A DNA stretch of 64,000 nucleotides from Flavobacterium sp. GSB-24. Lineage in GTDB: Bacteria; Bacteroidota; Bacteroidia; Flavobacteriales; Flavobacteriaceae. Positions 26,044-34,535 of this stretch are shown here, piece after piece. The stretch lies in the NCBI RefSeq assembly GCF_027924665.1, contig NZ_AP027043.1:3782001-3846000 (forward strand). The letters are read 5' to 3'. The notes below the pieces were generated by a model. The model was not told where the DNA came from, made no database searches, and was given only the letters and a program-made list of their open reading frames with translations. The position numbers and the translations under genes were made by a program. The first letter of the stretch is position 1; every line of letters starts with the position of its first letter.

Positions 26044-26554
26044 AGAAATAATGAATGACATCACAACGTTTGTTTTTGATGTAGACGGCGTACTTACAGA
26101 CAGTTCTGTTTTTGTAACCAATGAAGGCGAAATGTTAAGAACAATGAATATTCGTGATGGTTATGCTTTAAAAGCAGCAATCGAAAGCGGTTTCAAAGTA
26201 TGCGTTATTTCTGGCGGAAGCAATGAAGGTGTCCGCATTCGTCTTCGTAATCTGGGTGTTACCGACATTCATTTAGGAACCCCAAATAAAGTACAAACTT
26301 TTAAAGAATACACAGAAACTTATAATATTAAGCCTGAAAATGTGTTGTATATGGGAGATGATATTCCTGATTTTCATGTAATGAAATTAGTTGGACTTCC
26401 AGCCTGTCCACAAGATGCAAGTCCAGAAATTAAAAATATCTGTCGTTACATTTCACACGTAAAAGGCGGAAGAGGCGCTGCAAGAGACGTCATCGAACAA
26501 GTTATGAAGGTGCAAGGGAAATGGATGGAGTATTTTGATGGAAAACACGATTAA
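26027..26554 (+). CDS. kdsC: HAD phosphatase, KDO-8-phosphate phosphatase type
   Basis: A 175-residue C0-type HAD hydrolase. The nucleophile motif is D18-V-D20-GVLTD, followed by RDGYALKAAIESGFKVCVIS. GDDIPDFHVMKLVGLPACPQ provides motif IV, and KGGRGAARDVIEQVM is the typical KdsC C-terminus. KdsC removes phosphate from 3-deoxy-D-manno-octulosonate 8-phosphate for lipopolysaccharide core synthesis. It overlaps the DUF2520 gene and precedes other envelope or housekeeping genes. Confidence 0.9.
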   Translation: MAKSYKEIMNDITTFVFDVDGVLTDSSVFVTNEGEMLRTMNIRDGYALKAAIESGFKVCVISGGSNEGVRIRLRNLGVTDIHLGTPNKVQTFKEYTETYNIKPENVLYMGDDIPDFHVMKLVGLPACPQDASPEIKNICRYISHVKGGRGAARDVIEQVMKVQGKWMEYFDGKHD

Positions 26555-26668
26555 TTAATTGTGAATTATCAATTATAAATTGTTAATGAACGTAACATTT
26601 ATATTTTTACAAGCCATAAACATAAAAATCTTAGAACCTTAGCAACTTAGCCACCCAGAACCTCAAAA

Positions 26669-27595
26669 ATGAAATACCTAAAACTTATTCGTTATAAAAA
26701 CTTATTAATGCTTGCTTTTATGCAGCTTCTTTTTCGTTATGCATTTTTAAAACAGCAGGATATTCCGTTAGCATTGTCAGACTGGCAATACGGATTACTG
26801 GTTTTGAGTACCGTTTTGCTGGCCGCAGCGGGTTATGTCATTAATAATATTTATGATGTTGCAACCGACAGTATTAATAAACCTAACGACGTTGTTGTTG
26901 GTAAAGGAATAACAGAAACGGCGGCTTATAATATTTATATTGGTTTAAATATTTCTGGAGTTGCCATTGGTTTTATTCTATCGAATATTATTCTAAGGCC
27001 TACTTTTGCCTCGCTTTTTATCTTAATTGCTTCTTTACTATATTTTTATGCTACAACTTTAAAGCAAATTATGATTTTGGGCAATTTTGTTGTTGCATTG
27101 CTTCTTGCTGTGAGCGTTTTAATTATTGGAGTTTTTGATCTTTTTCCAGCAACAACTGCTGAAAATCAAGCGCAGATGGCAAGTCTTTTTTCAATCCTAA
27201 TAGATTATGCCTTGTTTGCTTTTATGATTAATTTTATTCGTGAAATAGTTAAAGATATTGAAGATGTAAATGGAGATTACAATCAAGGAATGAATACATT
27301 ACCCATTGCTATTGGAATTAATAGAGCTGCCAAAATTGCTTTAGGCTTTGCCGTTATTGCTTTTATATTATCTGCGCTTTACAGCAATATTTATTTTATG
27401 GAGAACAAGCTTTATATTGCTGTCCTTTATTCGTTTGTTACAGTTTTAGCCCCATTATTATATTTCATAGTCAAAATATTTACTGCAAAATCTCAAAAAG
27501 ATTTTCATCATTTAAGTACTATTTTAAAACTTGTTTTATTCTTCGGAATTTTATCAATCTTGGTTATCGCCTTAAATATCAAATACAATGCTTAA
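26669..27595 (+). CDS. UbiA-family prenyltransferase (geranylgeranylglycerol-phosphate type)
   Basis: A 308-residue membrane protein with about eight helices. The first Asp motif is NNIYDVATDSINKPND (Asn60 to Asp74) and the second is REIVKDIEDVNGD near residue 190. Bacteroidota have a UbiA homologue of this type annotated as geranylgeranylglycerol-phosphate geranylgeranyltransferase and found next to maf. The prenyl acceptor is unproven. It is distinct from menA in this window. Its stop overlaps the start of maf by 8 bases (27588-27595). Confidence 0.85.
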   Translation: MKYLKLIRYKNLLMLAFMQLLFRYAFLKQQDIPLALSDWQYGLLVLSTVLLAAAGYVINNIYDVATDSINKPNDVVVGKGITETAAYNIYIGLNISGVAIGFILSNIILRPTFASLFILIASLLYFYATTLKQIMILGNFVVALLLAVSVLIIGVFDLFPATTAENQAQMASLFSILIDYALFAFMINFIREIVKDIEDVNGDYNQGMNTLPIAIGINRAAKIALGFAVIAFILSALYSNIYFMENKLYIAVLYSFVTVLAPLLYFIVKIFTAKSQKDFHHLSTILKLVLFFGILSILVIALNIKYNA

Positions 27596-28172
27596 AGAAA
27601 AACTAAAAAAATATAAAATCATTTTAGCTTCTGGTTCGCCAAGAAGACAGCAGTTTTTTAAGGATTTAGATCTTGATTTTGAAATTCGCTTAAAAGATAT
27701 TGAAGAGATTTATCCGCCAGAATTAAAAGCAGTAGAAATAACCGATTATCTGGCCGAACTAAAAGCTAAAGCTTTTGAAGGCGAGTTACAAGAAAATGAA
27801 ATTTTAGTAACGAGTGATACAATTGTATGGCATCAAAATAAAGCATTGGGAAAACCAAAAAATGCGGAAGAAGCTTTTGAAATGATCAAATCAATGTCTA
27901 ACGCTACTCATGAAGTAATTACTTCTGTATGCTTTAAAACTGCTGACTCTTCTACCCTATTGCATGATATTACAAAAGTTACTTTCAATGATTTATCTGA
28001 TGAAGCAATTTTGTACTACATAGAAAATTATAAACCTTACGACAAAGCTGGCGCTTATGGCATTCAGGAATGGTTTGGTTTTATGGCAGTTGCAAAAGTT
28101 GAAGGCTCTTATACCAATGTTATGGGGCTTCCGACAGCAAAAGTTTACGAATTTTTAAGTACATTAGTGTAA
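27588..28172 (+). CDS. maf: Maf-like nucleotide pyrophosphatase
   Basis: A 194-residue protein. The Maf signature ASGSPRR is at residues 14-20. VTSDTIVWHQNKALGKPKN (substrate pocket with catalytic Asp), SMSNATHEVITSV, YDKAGAYGIQ and VEGSYTNVMGLP follow. Maf proteins hydrolyse dTTP, UTP or modified pyrimidine nucleotides and can inhibit septum formation when overproduced. It is translationally linked to the prenyltransferase gene and is followed 10 bases later by the MscS-type gene. Confidence 0.94.
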   Translation: MLKEKLKKYKIILASGSPRRQQFFKDLDLDFEIRLKDIEEIYPPELKAVEITDYLAELKAKAFEGELQENEILVTSDTIVWHQNKALGKPKNAEEAFEMIKSMSNATHEVITSVCFKTADSSTLLHDITKVTFNDLSDEAILYYIENYKPYDKAGAYGIQEWFGFMAVAKVEGSYTNVMGLPTAKVYEFLSTLV

Positions 28173-28182
28173 AAATTTATTT

Positions 28183-28713
28183 ATGTTTTCTTTTAAAGAG
28201 TATAGCCGCGAAATCTTAGCTACCATAATTCTCATTCTTATATTGATTGTTCTTAGAATGGTTATTGCAAAATTGATAAGACGTTTTGCCTCTACTAGTC
28301 ATTTATTTGAACATAGAACCAATTTAGTAATCAAGTACATTAATATTCTAATGAATATATTGGTTACAACCAGTTTAATTGTGGTTTGGGGCGTTGAAAC
28401 GCAAGATATTTTCATTACTATTTCTTCGATTGCAACTGTAATTGGAGTGGCTATGTTTGCACAATGGTCGATTTTGAGCAATATTACTTCTGGAATGATT
28501 TTATTCTTTTCTTTTCCCTTTAGAATTGGGGACACTATAAAAATACATGATAAAGATTTTCCTATCGAAGCCGAAATTGAAGACATCAATACCTTCCATG
28601 TGAGCTTAAAAACGAAAGAAGGCGAGAAAATTATTTTCCCAAACAATTTATTACTGCAAAAAGGAATCTCTATTATTCCCGCCAAATATGAAGAAAGAGA
28701 GTTTTTTGATTAA
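28183..28713 (+). CDS. Small MscS-family mechanosensitive channel-like protein
   Basis: A 176-residue protein with two or three N-terminal helices (about residues 8-26, 50-70 and 78-100), then the beta domain. ATVIGVAMFAQWSILSN is the pore-lining helix of MscS and GMILFFSFPFRIGDTIKI is the junction motif; the protein stops after KIIFPNNLL. The cytoplasmic alpha/beta vestibule of full-length MscS (286 residues) is missing, so this is a minimal form. Pressure sensing is inferred from the family. Confidence 0.85.
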   Translation: MFSFKEYSREILATIILILILIVLRMVIAKLIRRFASTSHLFEHRTNLVIKYINILMNILVTTSLIVVWGVETQDIFITISSIATVIGVAMFAQWSILSNITSGMILFFSFPFRIGDTIKIHDKDFPIEAEIEDINTFHVSLKTKEGEKIIFPNNLLLQKGISIIPAKYEEREFFD

Positions 28714-28815
28714 ATGTTAATGGGAATTCTATAACGCCGCGAAGAAAAGCTAGAACAGAAAAGAGCAAATAAAGTGTAATATTTGTTTTATAAAACCAGC
28801 TTAAATCTTCAAATA

Positions 28816-29916
28816 ATGACTCGACCCATAACTTTACCTTTTTATGCAAAGCTTTGCTTTATACTTGTTACTTTAATTTGTTTTGCTTTTATTTTTTGTA
28901 CTGGAAAAGATATTCTGACTCCAGTTTTAATGGCATTTTTATTTGCTGTTCTACTACTTCCCATTTTTACCTTTTTAAATACAAAATTTAAATTCCCAAG
29001 GCATTTAGCCGCAATAGTTTGTCTTTTAATTTTTCTATCCTTCATTGTCGGTATTTTGGTTTTCATTTCCTATCAGGTTACTTATATGGCGAATGATTTT
29101 GATACCATAAAGAAAAATGCAAATACTTTTATCATTGAAATTCATAAATTTATTAGAGAAAATTTTCAAGTAAGCATTGGAGAACAAAAAAAATATCTGG
29201 ATACAGTAACAAAAGATTCAGTTAAAAACGGCCAGGCTACAATAGTATCTTCTATAATATCTATAAGCGATGTTCTTTTGGATAGTACGATTATCGTCAT
29301 TTATACGTTTTTGTTTTTAATATATAAAGAGCATTTTAAATTGTTTTTAGCTAAATTAATAAGCCAAGAAAATCATCCGGTTTTAAAAGACATTCTTTCG
29401 CAGATAAAAGTTTCTGTAAACAATTATATTGTTAGTTTAATTATTGAAATGATTGTTGTTTCTATATTAACCAGTTTAGGATTGTGGATTATTGGCATTA
29501 AATATTTTATATTGTTAGGACTTATAACTGGAATTTTAAACCTAATTCCTTATATCGGAATTTTAATTGCCGGAATCATTACCGTATTAGCATCATTAAC
29601 TGGATCTGCAGATACTTCTGTTATTCTTGGAATCCTGATAGTAAATATAATTGTTCAACTTATTGATAATAATCTGCTTGTGCCATTAATTATTAATTCT
29701 AAAGTTGAAATAAATGCGTTTGTTTCTATTATGGGTATTATTGTTGGCGGCGCTGCAGCAGGAATAGCCGGAATGTTCTTAGCCATTCCGCTTTTAGCCA
29801 TTCTAAAAATTATATTTGATAGAATAGAATCACTTTCACCTTGGGGATATCTCATGGGCAATCACGTACCTAGGAAATTTAAATGGAGAATAAGAAGGAC
29901 TTCTGTTGAGCATTAA
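28816..29916 (+). CDS. AI-2E family transporter (PerM/TqsA family)
   Basis: A 366-residue membrane protein. The start is ATG 28816 (MTRPITLPFYAK); a TTG 33 bases upstream is less likely. It has three N-terminal helices, a soluble helical segment (about residues 95-150) and five C-terminal helices including PYIGILIAGIITVLASL. DNNLLVPLIINSKVEINAFV and GGAAAGIAGMFLAIPLLAIL are the AI-2E transporter signature. Members export autoinducer-2 or Na+/H+, or are unassigned; the substrate here is unknown. Confidence 0.9.
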   Translation: MTRPITLPFYAKLCFILVTLICFAFIFCTGKDILTPVLMAFLFAVLLLPIFTFLNTKFKFPRHLAAIVCLLIFLSFIVGILVFISYQVTYMANDFDTIKKNANTFIIEIHKFIRENFQVSIGEQKKYLDTVTKDSVKNGQATIVSSIISISDVLLDSTIIVIYTFLFLIYKEHFKLFLAKLISQENHPVLKDILSQIKVSVNNYIVSLIIEMIVVSILTSLGLWIIGIKYFILLGLITGILNLIPYIGILIAGIITVLASLTGSADTSVILGILIVNIIVQLIDNNLLVPLIINSKVEINAFVSIMGIIVGGAAAGIAGMFLAIPLLAILKIIFDRIESLSPWGYLMGNHVPRKFKWRIRRTSVEH

Positions 29917-29990
29917 AAAACTTATTTTTTAAACCTATTATTTATTCCTATATTCATAAACAATAAAATTATTAGAAGTAAAATTACCGA

Positions 29991-31823
29991 ATGTCTTTAA
30001 ACAATAAAATAGTATTTTTTATTCTGTTATGCTTTTGCTTACAAGGTGTATATGGACAAGTAGATCAAACTAAAAAAGAGCCAAAACCTCAAAAAGACAG
30101 TACTGAAATCTATAACAAAATCCGAAATTATTCTAAAAGAAATAAGTTTACGCAAACTATGCATAAACTATTTTTTAGATCGAGGAAACCAAAGAAAAAA
30201 GAAGAACTTTTGGTAAAAATAGACTCTACAAATTATGAAGGCAAAATTATTCGAAATATAAATATTATTACATTAGATCCGTTTGGTCATTCTGTTGCAG
30301 ATACCACACAAGTACCCAAAAACTGGGGAGAACGAACAGGAAACAAGCTTCATTTAAAAACAAAAAAAATAGCGATTTATAATTTATTGTTATTCAAACG
30401 AAATACACCTTATAATACCTATAAAGTTTTAGAATCTGAGCGTTTGATTCGTTCCCAGCGTTATGTGACCGCCGTTCGAATCTCCAATCAATCTGTCGGA
30501 AAAGCATCTGATTCTGTAGATGTTACAATTAGAGTTTTAGATTCCTGGAGTACAATTCCGAGATTTTCTATTTCGAGTAATCAAGTTTCGATTGGTTTTA
30601 AAGAAAAAGACTTTTTTGGCTCTGGACAGCAGCTGGAATACCGTTTTACGAATCGATTTGATGATGGACGAAATGCTAATGAAGCAACCTATACCGTTCC
30701 GAATATCAAAAACACTTATATCAGTACCATTCTTCATTACAAAATGGACTTAGATAATAACTATATCAAAAGCATTGATGTAGAACGTGATTTCTACTCT
30801 CCTTTAACCAAATGGGCGGGCGGAGTTTATGTTGATGAATATTACAGACGAGATACGCTTCAAGCTCCAGATCTTTCTTATGCCTATCAGCCGATGAAAT
30901 ATACATCACAGGATGTTTGGGCGGGACGAGCTTTTAAAATGTTTAAAGACGATCATGATGCAATAACCAATCTTATTACAACTGCGAGATTTTTAAATGT
31001 CAATTACAGCGAATCGCCAACAGAAGTTTATGATCCAGATCATTTTTATTCAAGTGAAAAACTGATTCTAAGCGGTATCGGATTAAATACTCGAAAGTTT
31101 ATCAAAGACAGTTATATCTTTAGAAATGGACAAACGGAAGACGTTCCTATAGGCAGAATATATGGAGTAACATTTGGCTATCAATACAAAAACACATTTT
31201 GGAGGCCATATGTCGGCGCACAATTTTCATTTGGAAATTACTATCGATTAGGATTTCTGAGTATGAATTTTGAGGCTGGAACTTTCTTTCATCAATCTAA
31301 AACCTACCGTACTGCTTTTTTATTTGAATCGAATTATTTTACAAAGTTGTACAGTATTGGGAACTGGAAATTAAGACAATTCGTAAATCCAAAATTTGTT
31401 TTTGGTATAAACCGTGACAATGTGATTGGTGATGAACTTAATATAAATGAACAAAATGGTTTAGCAGGATTTAATACTGCATTGTATGGGACTAGTAAAG
31501 CTGTTTTATCACTCCAAACCCAAACCTATTCTCCGCATGCATTATGGGGGTTTCGTTTAAATCCATTTTTTAATTACTCCATTGCCGTTTTAGGAAGTCC
31601 AGAAGTCGCAATGACTAAAAGCAAACCGTATTCTAAACTCACCCTAGGATTGTTGGTTAGTAATGACTATTTGGTTTTTAGTTCATTTCAGCTTTCAATT
31701 TCATATTATCCAAGTATTCCGCTTCAGGGCGATAATGTTTTCAAAACAAATACTTTTGAAACTACAGATTATGGACTCCAAAGCTTCGAACTTGCTAAAC
31801 CAAGAGTTGTTGATTATAAATAA
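29991..31823 (+). CDS. Outer-membrane beta-barrel protein of the Omp85/BamA type
   Basis: A 610-residue protein with a signal peptide (about residues 1-22, ending GVYGQ). A basic linker follows, then a POTRA-like region (about 70-185: IIRNINIITLDPFG, LLFKRNTPYNTYKVLESERL, VDVTIRVLDSW) and a long run of amphipathic beta strands to the C-terminus. The motif RSQRYVTAVRI is typical of POTRA domains. It looks like a Bacteroidota-specific Omp85-superfamily member rather than BamA itself, which has five POTRAs and is over 750 residues. Substrate or partner unknown. Confidence 0.72.
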   Translation: MSLNNKIVFFILLCFCLQGVYGQVDQTKKEPKPQKDSTEIYNKIRNYSKRNKFTQTMHKLFFRSRKPKKKEELLVKIDSTNYEGKIIRNINIITLDPFGHSVADTTQVPKNWGERTGNKLHLKTKKIAIYNLLLFKRNTPYNTYKVLESERLIRSQRYVTAVRISNQSVGKASDSVDVTIRVLDSWSTIPRFSISSNQVSIGFKEKDFFGSGQQLEYRFTNRFDDGRNANEATYTVPNIKNTYISTILHYKMDLDNNYIKSIDVERDFYSPLTKWAGGVYVDEYYRRDTLQAPDLSYAYQPMKYTSQDVWAGRAFKMFKDDHDAITNLITTARFLNVNYSESPTEVYDPDHFYSSEKLILSGIGLNTRKFIKDSYIFRNGQTEDVPIGRIYGVTFGYQYKNTFWRPYVGAQFSFGNYYRLGFLSMNFEAGTFFHQSKTYRTAFLFESNYFTKLYSIGNWKLRQFVNPKFVFGINRDNVIGDELNINEQNGLAGFNTALYGTSKAVLSLQTQTYSPHALWGFRLNPFFNYSIAVLGSPEVAMTKSKPYSKLTLGLLVSNDYLVFSSFQLSISYYPSIPLQGDNVFKTNTFETTDYGLQSFELAKPRVVDYK

Positions 31824-31969
31824 TTTTATTTTTTTTCTAAATTTTCAAAAAAGTGTAAAGCAATTTATAATCAATAATTTAGCATAAAAATTTTCTAAAA
31901 ACGACTCGTCGAAATGCATTTTTATCCGATAAAATACATTTGCTTTATTTTTTTGGCACAGTATATGAA

Positions 31970-31977
31970 TATCTTTG
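31970..31977 (+). promoter_or_regulatory. -7 promoter box (TATCTTTG)
   Basis: TATCTTTG precedes the ATG at 32009 by 31 bases. A TTTGG lies only 14 bases upstream of it, shorter than the usual spacing. Confidence 0.5.
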
Positions 31978-32008
31978 AACAAGATTAACATTTAAAAAAA
32001 TAAACAAA

Positions 32009-32527
32009 ATGAAAACGATAAAATTAGCAATCGCCGGATTATTTCTAATGGTTGCAAATGCCACGCAAGCCCAAGTATCGATAAACGTTAACATAGGAAA
32101 TCCTCCAGCTTGGGGTCCTGCAGGATATAGCGAAATGGAATATTATTATCTTCCAGATATTGAAGCTTACTATGATGTTCGTGCTGCGCAATTTATATAT
32201 TTTGGAGGAGGAAGATGGGTTAGAACAACTTACCTGCCAAGACAATATAGAAACTATGATTTATATGGTGGTTATAAAGTAGTTTTAACCGATTATCATG
32301 GTAGAACTCCTTATACTTATTTTGATCGTCATAGAGTAAAATATTATAAAGGATATCATGGTGCTCCACAAAGACCATACAAACCAAGACCAGTTTATGG
32401 TTACAATGATCGTCGTCATGACCACAGAGATTACAAACATTATGACAAACACGATAAGCATCATGATAAACATGACAGACATGATGATCGTCACGACGAC
32501 CATGATCACGGACGTGGAAGAAGATAA
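32009..32527 (+). CDS. Exported protein with His/Asp-rich C-terminal tail
   Basis: A 172-residue protein with a signal peptide (about residues 1-22, ending ATQAQV). A Tyr-rich middle follows (YSEMEYYYLPDIEAYYDVRA, YFGGGRWVRTTYLPRQYRNY), then a C-terminal tail of about 45 residues dominated by His, Asp, Lys and Arg with HDKHD-type repeats. The middle resembles small secreted proteins of Bacteroidota of unknown function. The tail could bind metal ions such as Ni, Zn or Cu, but that is inference. It is a single-gene unit: own promoter box and a very strong terminator directly after. Confidence 0.75.
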   Translation: MKTIKLAIAGLFLMVANATQAQVSINVNIGNPPAWGPAGYSEMEYYYLPDIEAYYDVRAAQFIYFGGGRWVRTTYLPRQYRNYDLYGGYKVVLTDYHGRTPYTYFDRHRVKYYKGYHGAPQRPYKPRPVYGYNDRRHDHRDYKHYDKHDKHHDKHDRHDDRHDDHDHGRGRR

Positions 32528-32551
32528 TACTAAATCACTAGTTTTCAATAC

Positions 32552-32588
32552 AAGAGAGTATCAAATAATATGATACTCTCTTTTTTTT
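32552..32588 (+). terminator. Strong intrinsic terminator
   Basis: AGAGAGTATCA and TGATACTCTCT form a perfect 11-bp stem with a 7-base loop, followed by eight T residues. Confidence 0.9.
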
Positions 32589-32672
32589 GCAAATTTAACT
32601 TTGAACTTTTGTTAAATCTTTGTAATTTACATATAAATCACTGAAAAACAGTTAGTTTTAAAAAATTAACCA

Positions 32673-32701
32673 TTGTTTAATGAGATTCTGACTTATATTT
32701 G
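32673..32701 (+). promoter_or_regulatory. Full Bacteroidota promoter: TTG-N18-TATATTTG
   Basis: TTG at 32673-32675, 18 bases, then TATATTTG at 32694-32701. This matches the reported flavobacterial consensus TTG-N17-19-TAnnTTTG. The ATG of the lipoprotein gene follows 32 bases later. Confidence 0.8.
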
Positions 32702-32733
32702 CACCGAATTTTAAAAATCCAAAAAAGAAATTT

Positions 32734-34353
32734 ATGAAAAAGAATGTTTATTTGCTTTCATTTTTAACAATGTCACTATTAATAGGCTGTGACAATAATG
32801 ATGATAACAAAAACGATAACCAATCGTTGAATAACATTACTATTACTTCAGATCAAAATGCTTTAAATCAAAGGCTTGATTATACCAATTCTGGAGTAAT
32901 TTCTATTGAAAACGGTTCTTTAACAGGAAAATCTGCTGACAACACTATTACAACTTTCCCTTTAGTTCAAATTGCTGAAGTAAAACCGCCAGTTGATGCT
33001 AACGGAAAAACATTACAAGCAAGCCACGTTACAGTAAACGGAAACTATGCTTATGTTTCTTATATTACAAGAGGCGATGTATATTCTGGAGCGATCGATG
33101 TAATTGATGTTTCAGATCCATATAAACCAAAATTAGTTACATCAGCTTTAATTCCAAATACTGATATTACATCTCTTACCTACTCTAATGGAAACTTAAT
33201 TATTGGAGCAGCAAAAGATGTAGATAAAGACCCTTTGCTTGCAAACAATCCTGCAATAGTTTTTAATATGCCTTTAAGCTCTGGATTACTTACGGATAAA
33301 GTAATGACTAATTATTTAGAAAGCAGAGTTACAACGGATGTAGCAGCTAACTCTTCTAATTATTTTGCTGTAACTGGAGATAACGGAAGCTTGTTTAAAA
33401 TGAGTACTTCTACTAAAGCAATTACTGGTAAAACTGCAATGTCTGATCTACGTTCTATTGCATTAACTTCTGATAAAGTCGTGACTTTGAGCGGAAATAA
33501 AGGAGTTAACATCTATAATCAATCGACACTTGCTTTGCAAAAAAGCTTTACAACTTCTACAGATATAAGCGGTGCAAAAAGAACAATGGATATTGATGGA
33601 ACAAAACTTTTGGTTTCTGAAGGTCCAAATGGTCTTGGCGTTTACGACATCAACAGCGGTTCTAAGTTACAAACAATTGGAATTACTACTGCTGGTGAAG
33701 ATAATGTTACAAATGCTGTTTCTGTAAACGACGGATATGCATTTCTTGCAAATGGTGCTTTAGGCCTTAATGTTTATCAATCAGGAACTCAATTAAGTTT
33801 ATTAGGTTCTGTAGGAATTGCCGGTTCTTCAAACTACGTAAAATCAAGCGGAAACTATATTTACGTTGCCAGCGGAACAGGTGGTTTGAAAATCATTAAG
33901 ATGGAAAAACCAAACACTACATTTGCCAGTTGTTCTTCATACGGAATTTATAATCAAGGCAGAGATTTGATTTTAAACTCCAATGAAATTAAATCTTACC
34001 AAGGTGCAACAGCTATTAATTCGGCAATTGTAAATTCTGGTGCAGTTTTAACACATTGCGGCGCTATAACTGTTTTAAGTAACCTAACTTTAAATACCAA
34101 TGGTACTTTTAATATGAGAGGAAGTTTGTCTCAAGGTAAATATCTACAGTCAACAGAGCTTATCATAAATAATAATGCAGTATTACAAATTGAAGGTTCG
34201 GTTGTAATTTGGGGAGATTTAAGATTAAACAGCGGTGCTAAAATTAATTTCATCGGAAACGATTCTTCTATTACAATCTACGGGAAAGTTACAAAAGGAA
34301 GTAATGTTACAATTACAGGAACTTACAAAGACACAGAAAACAAGTTGAAATAA
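32734..34353 (+). CDS. Surface lipoprotein with beta-propeller repeats and beta-helix-like tail
   Basis: A 539-residue lipoprotein. The signal sequence ends in a lipobox LLIGC with Cys19, followed by an Asp/Asn-rich stretch (DNNDDNKNDN), a pattern linked to surface export in Bacteroidota. Residues about 80-390 contain repeated strands of the LVIVD/beta-propeller type (VTVNGNYAYVSYI, GAIDVIDVSDPYKPKLV, YIYVASGTGGLKIIKM). The last about 100 residues have Asn/Gly-rich parallel strands (LTLNTNGTFNMRGSL, AVLQIEGSVVIWGDL). The gene has the clearest promoter in the window and its own terminator. The ligand is unknown. Confidence 0.82.
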   Translation: MKKNVYLLSFLTMSLLIGCDNNDDNKNDNQSLNNITITSDQNALNQRLDYTNSGVISIENGSLTGKSADNTITTFPLVQIAEVKPPVDANGKTLQASHVTVNGNYAYVSYITRGDVYSGAIDVIDVSDPYKPKLVTSALIPNTDITSLTYSNGNLIIGAAKDVDKDPLLANNPAIVFNMPLSSGLLTDKVMTNYLESRVTTDVAANSSNYFAVTGDNGSLFKMSTSTKAITGKTAMSDLRSIALTSDKVVTLSGNKGVNIYNQSTLALQKSFTTSTDISGAKRTMDIDGTKLLVSEGPNGLGVYDINSGSKLQTIGITTAGEDNVTNAVSVNDGYAFLANGALGLNVYQSGTQLSLLGSVGIAGSSNYVKSSGNYIYVASGTGGLKIIKMEKPNTTFASCSSYGIYNQGRDLILNSNEIKSYQGATAINSAIVNSGAVLTHCGAITVLSNLTLNTNGTFNMRGSLSQGKYLQSTELIINNNAVLQIEGSVVIWGDLRLNSGAKINFIGNDSSITIYGKVTKGSNVTITGTYKDTENKLK

Positions 34354-34386
34354 ACAATAGTTAAATTTCAAAACCTAAATATTTTG

Positions 34387-34422
34387 AAAGCTGCCAGAAT
34401 TAATCTGGCAGCTTTTTTTATT
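34387..34422 (+). terminator. Intrinsic terminator
   Basis: AAAGCTGCCAGA (34387-34398) and TCTGGCAGCTTT (34404-34415) form a 12-bp stem with a 5-base loop followed by T residues. Confidence 0.9.
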
Positions 34423-34495
34423 TTAACTGCTTTAATTAAGGTACAATTATTGTGCGTTAACAATTCATTTAAATAATCTTCCATAAAATAATTAG

Positions 34496-34503
34496 TATTT
34501 TTG
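34496..34503 (+). promoter_or_regulatory. -7 promoter box (TATTTTTG)
   Basis: A TAnnTTTG match 32 bases before the ATG of the PIG-L gene, the first gene of a probable four-gene unit. Confidence 0.5.
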
Positions 34504-34535
34504 GGACAATTTCAGAAAACAACTAACTCATTACC

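Noticed and set aside
32285..32548. Hydrophobic antisense frame opposite the His/Asp-rich tail
   Set aside because: It is a mirror of the CAT/GAC-rich repeats in the real gene (His and Asp codons read as Met/Val-rich hydrophobic codons).
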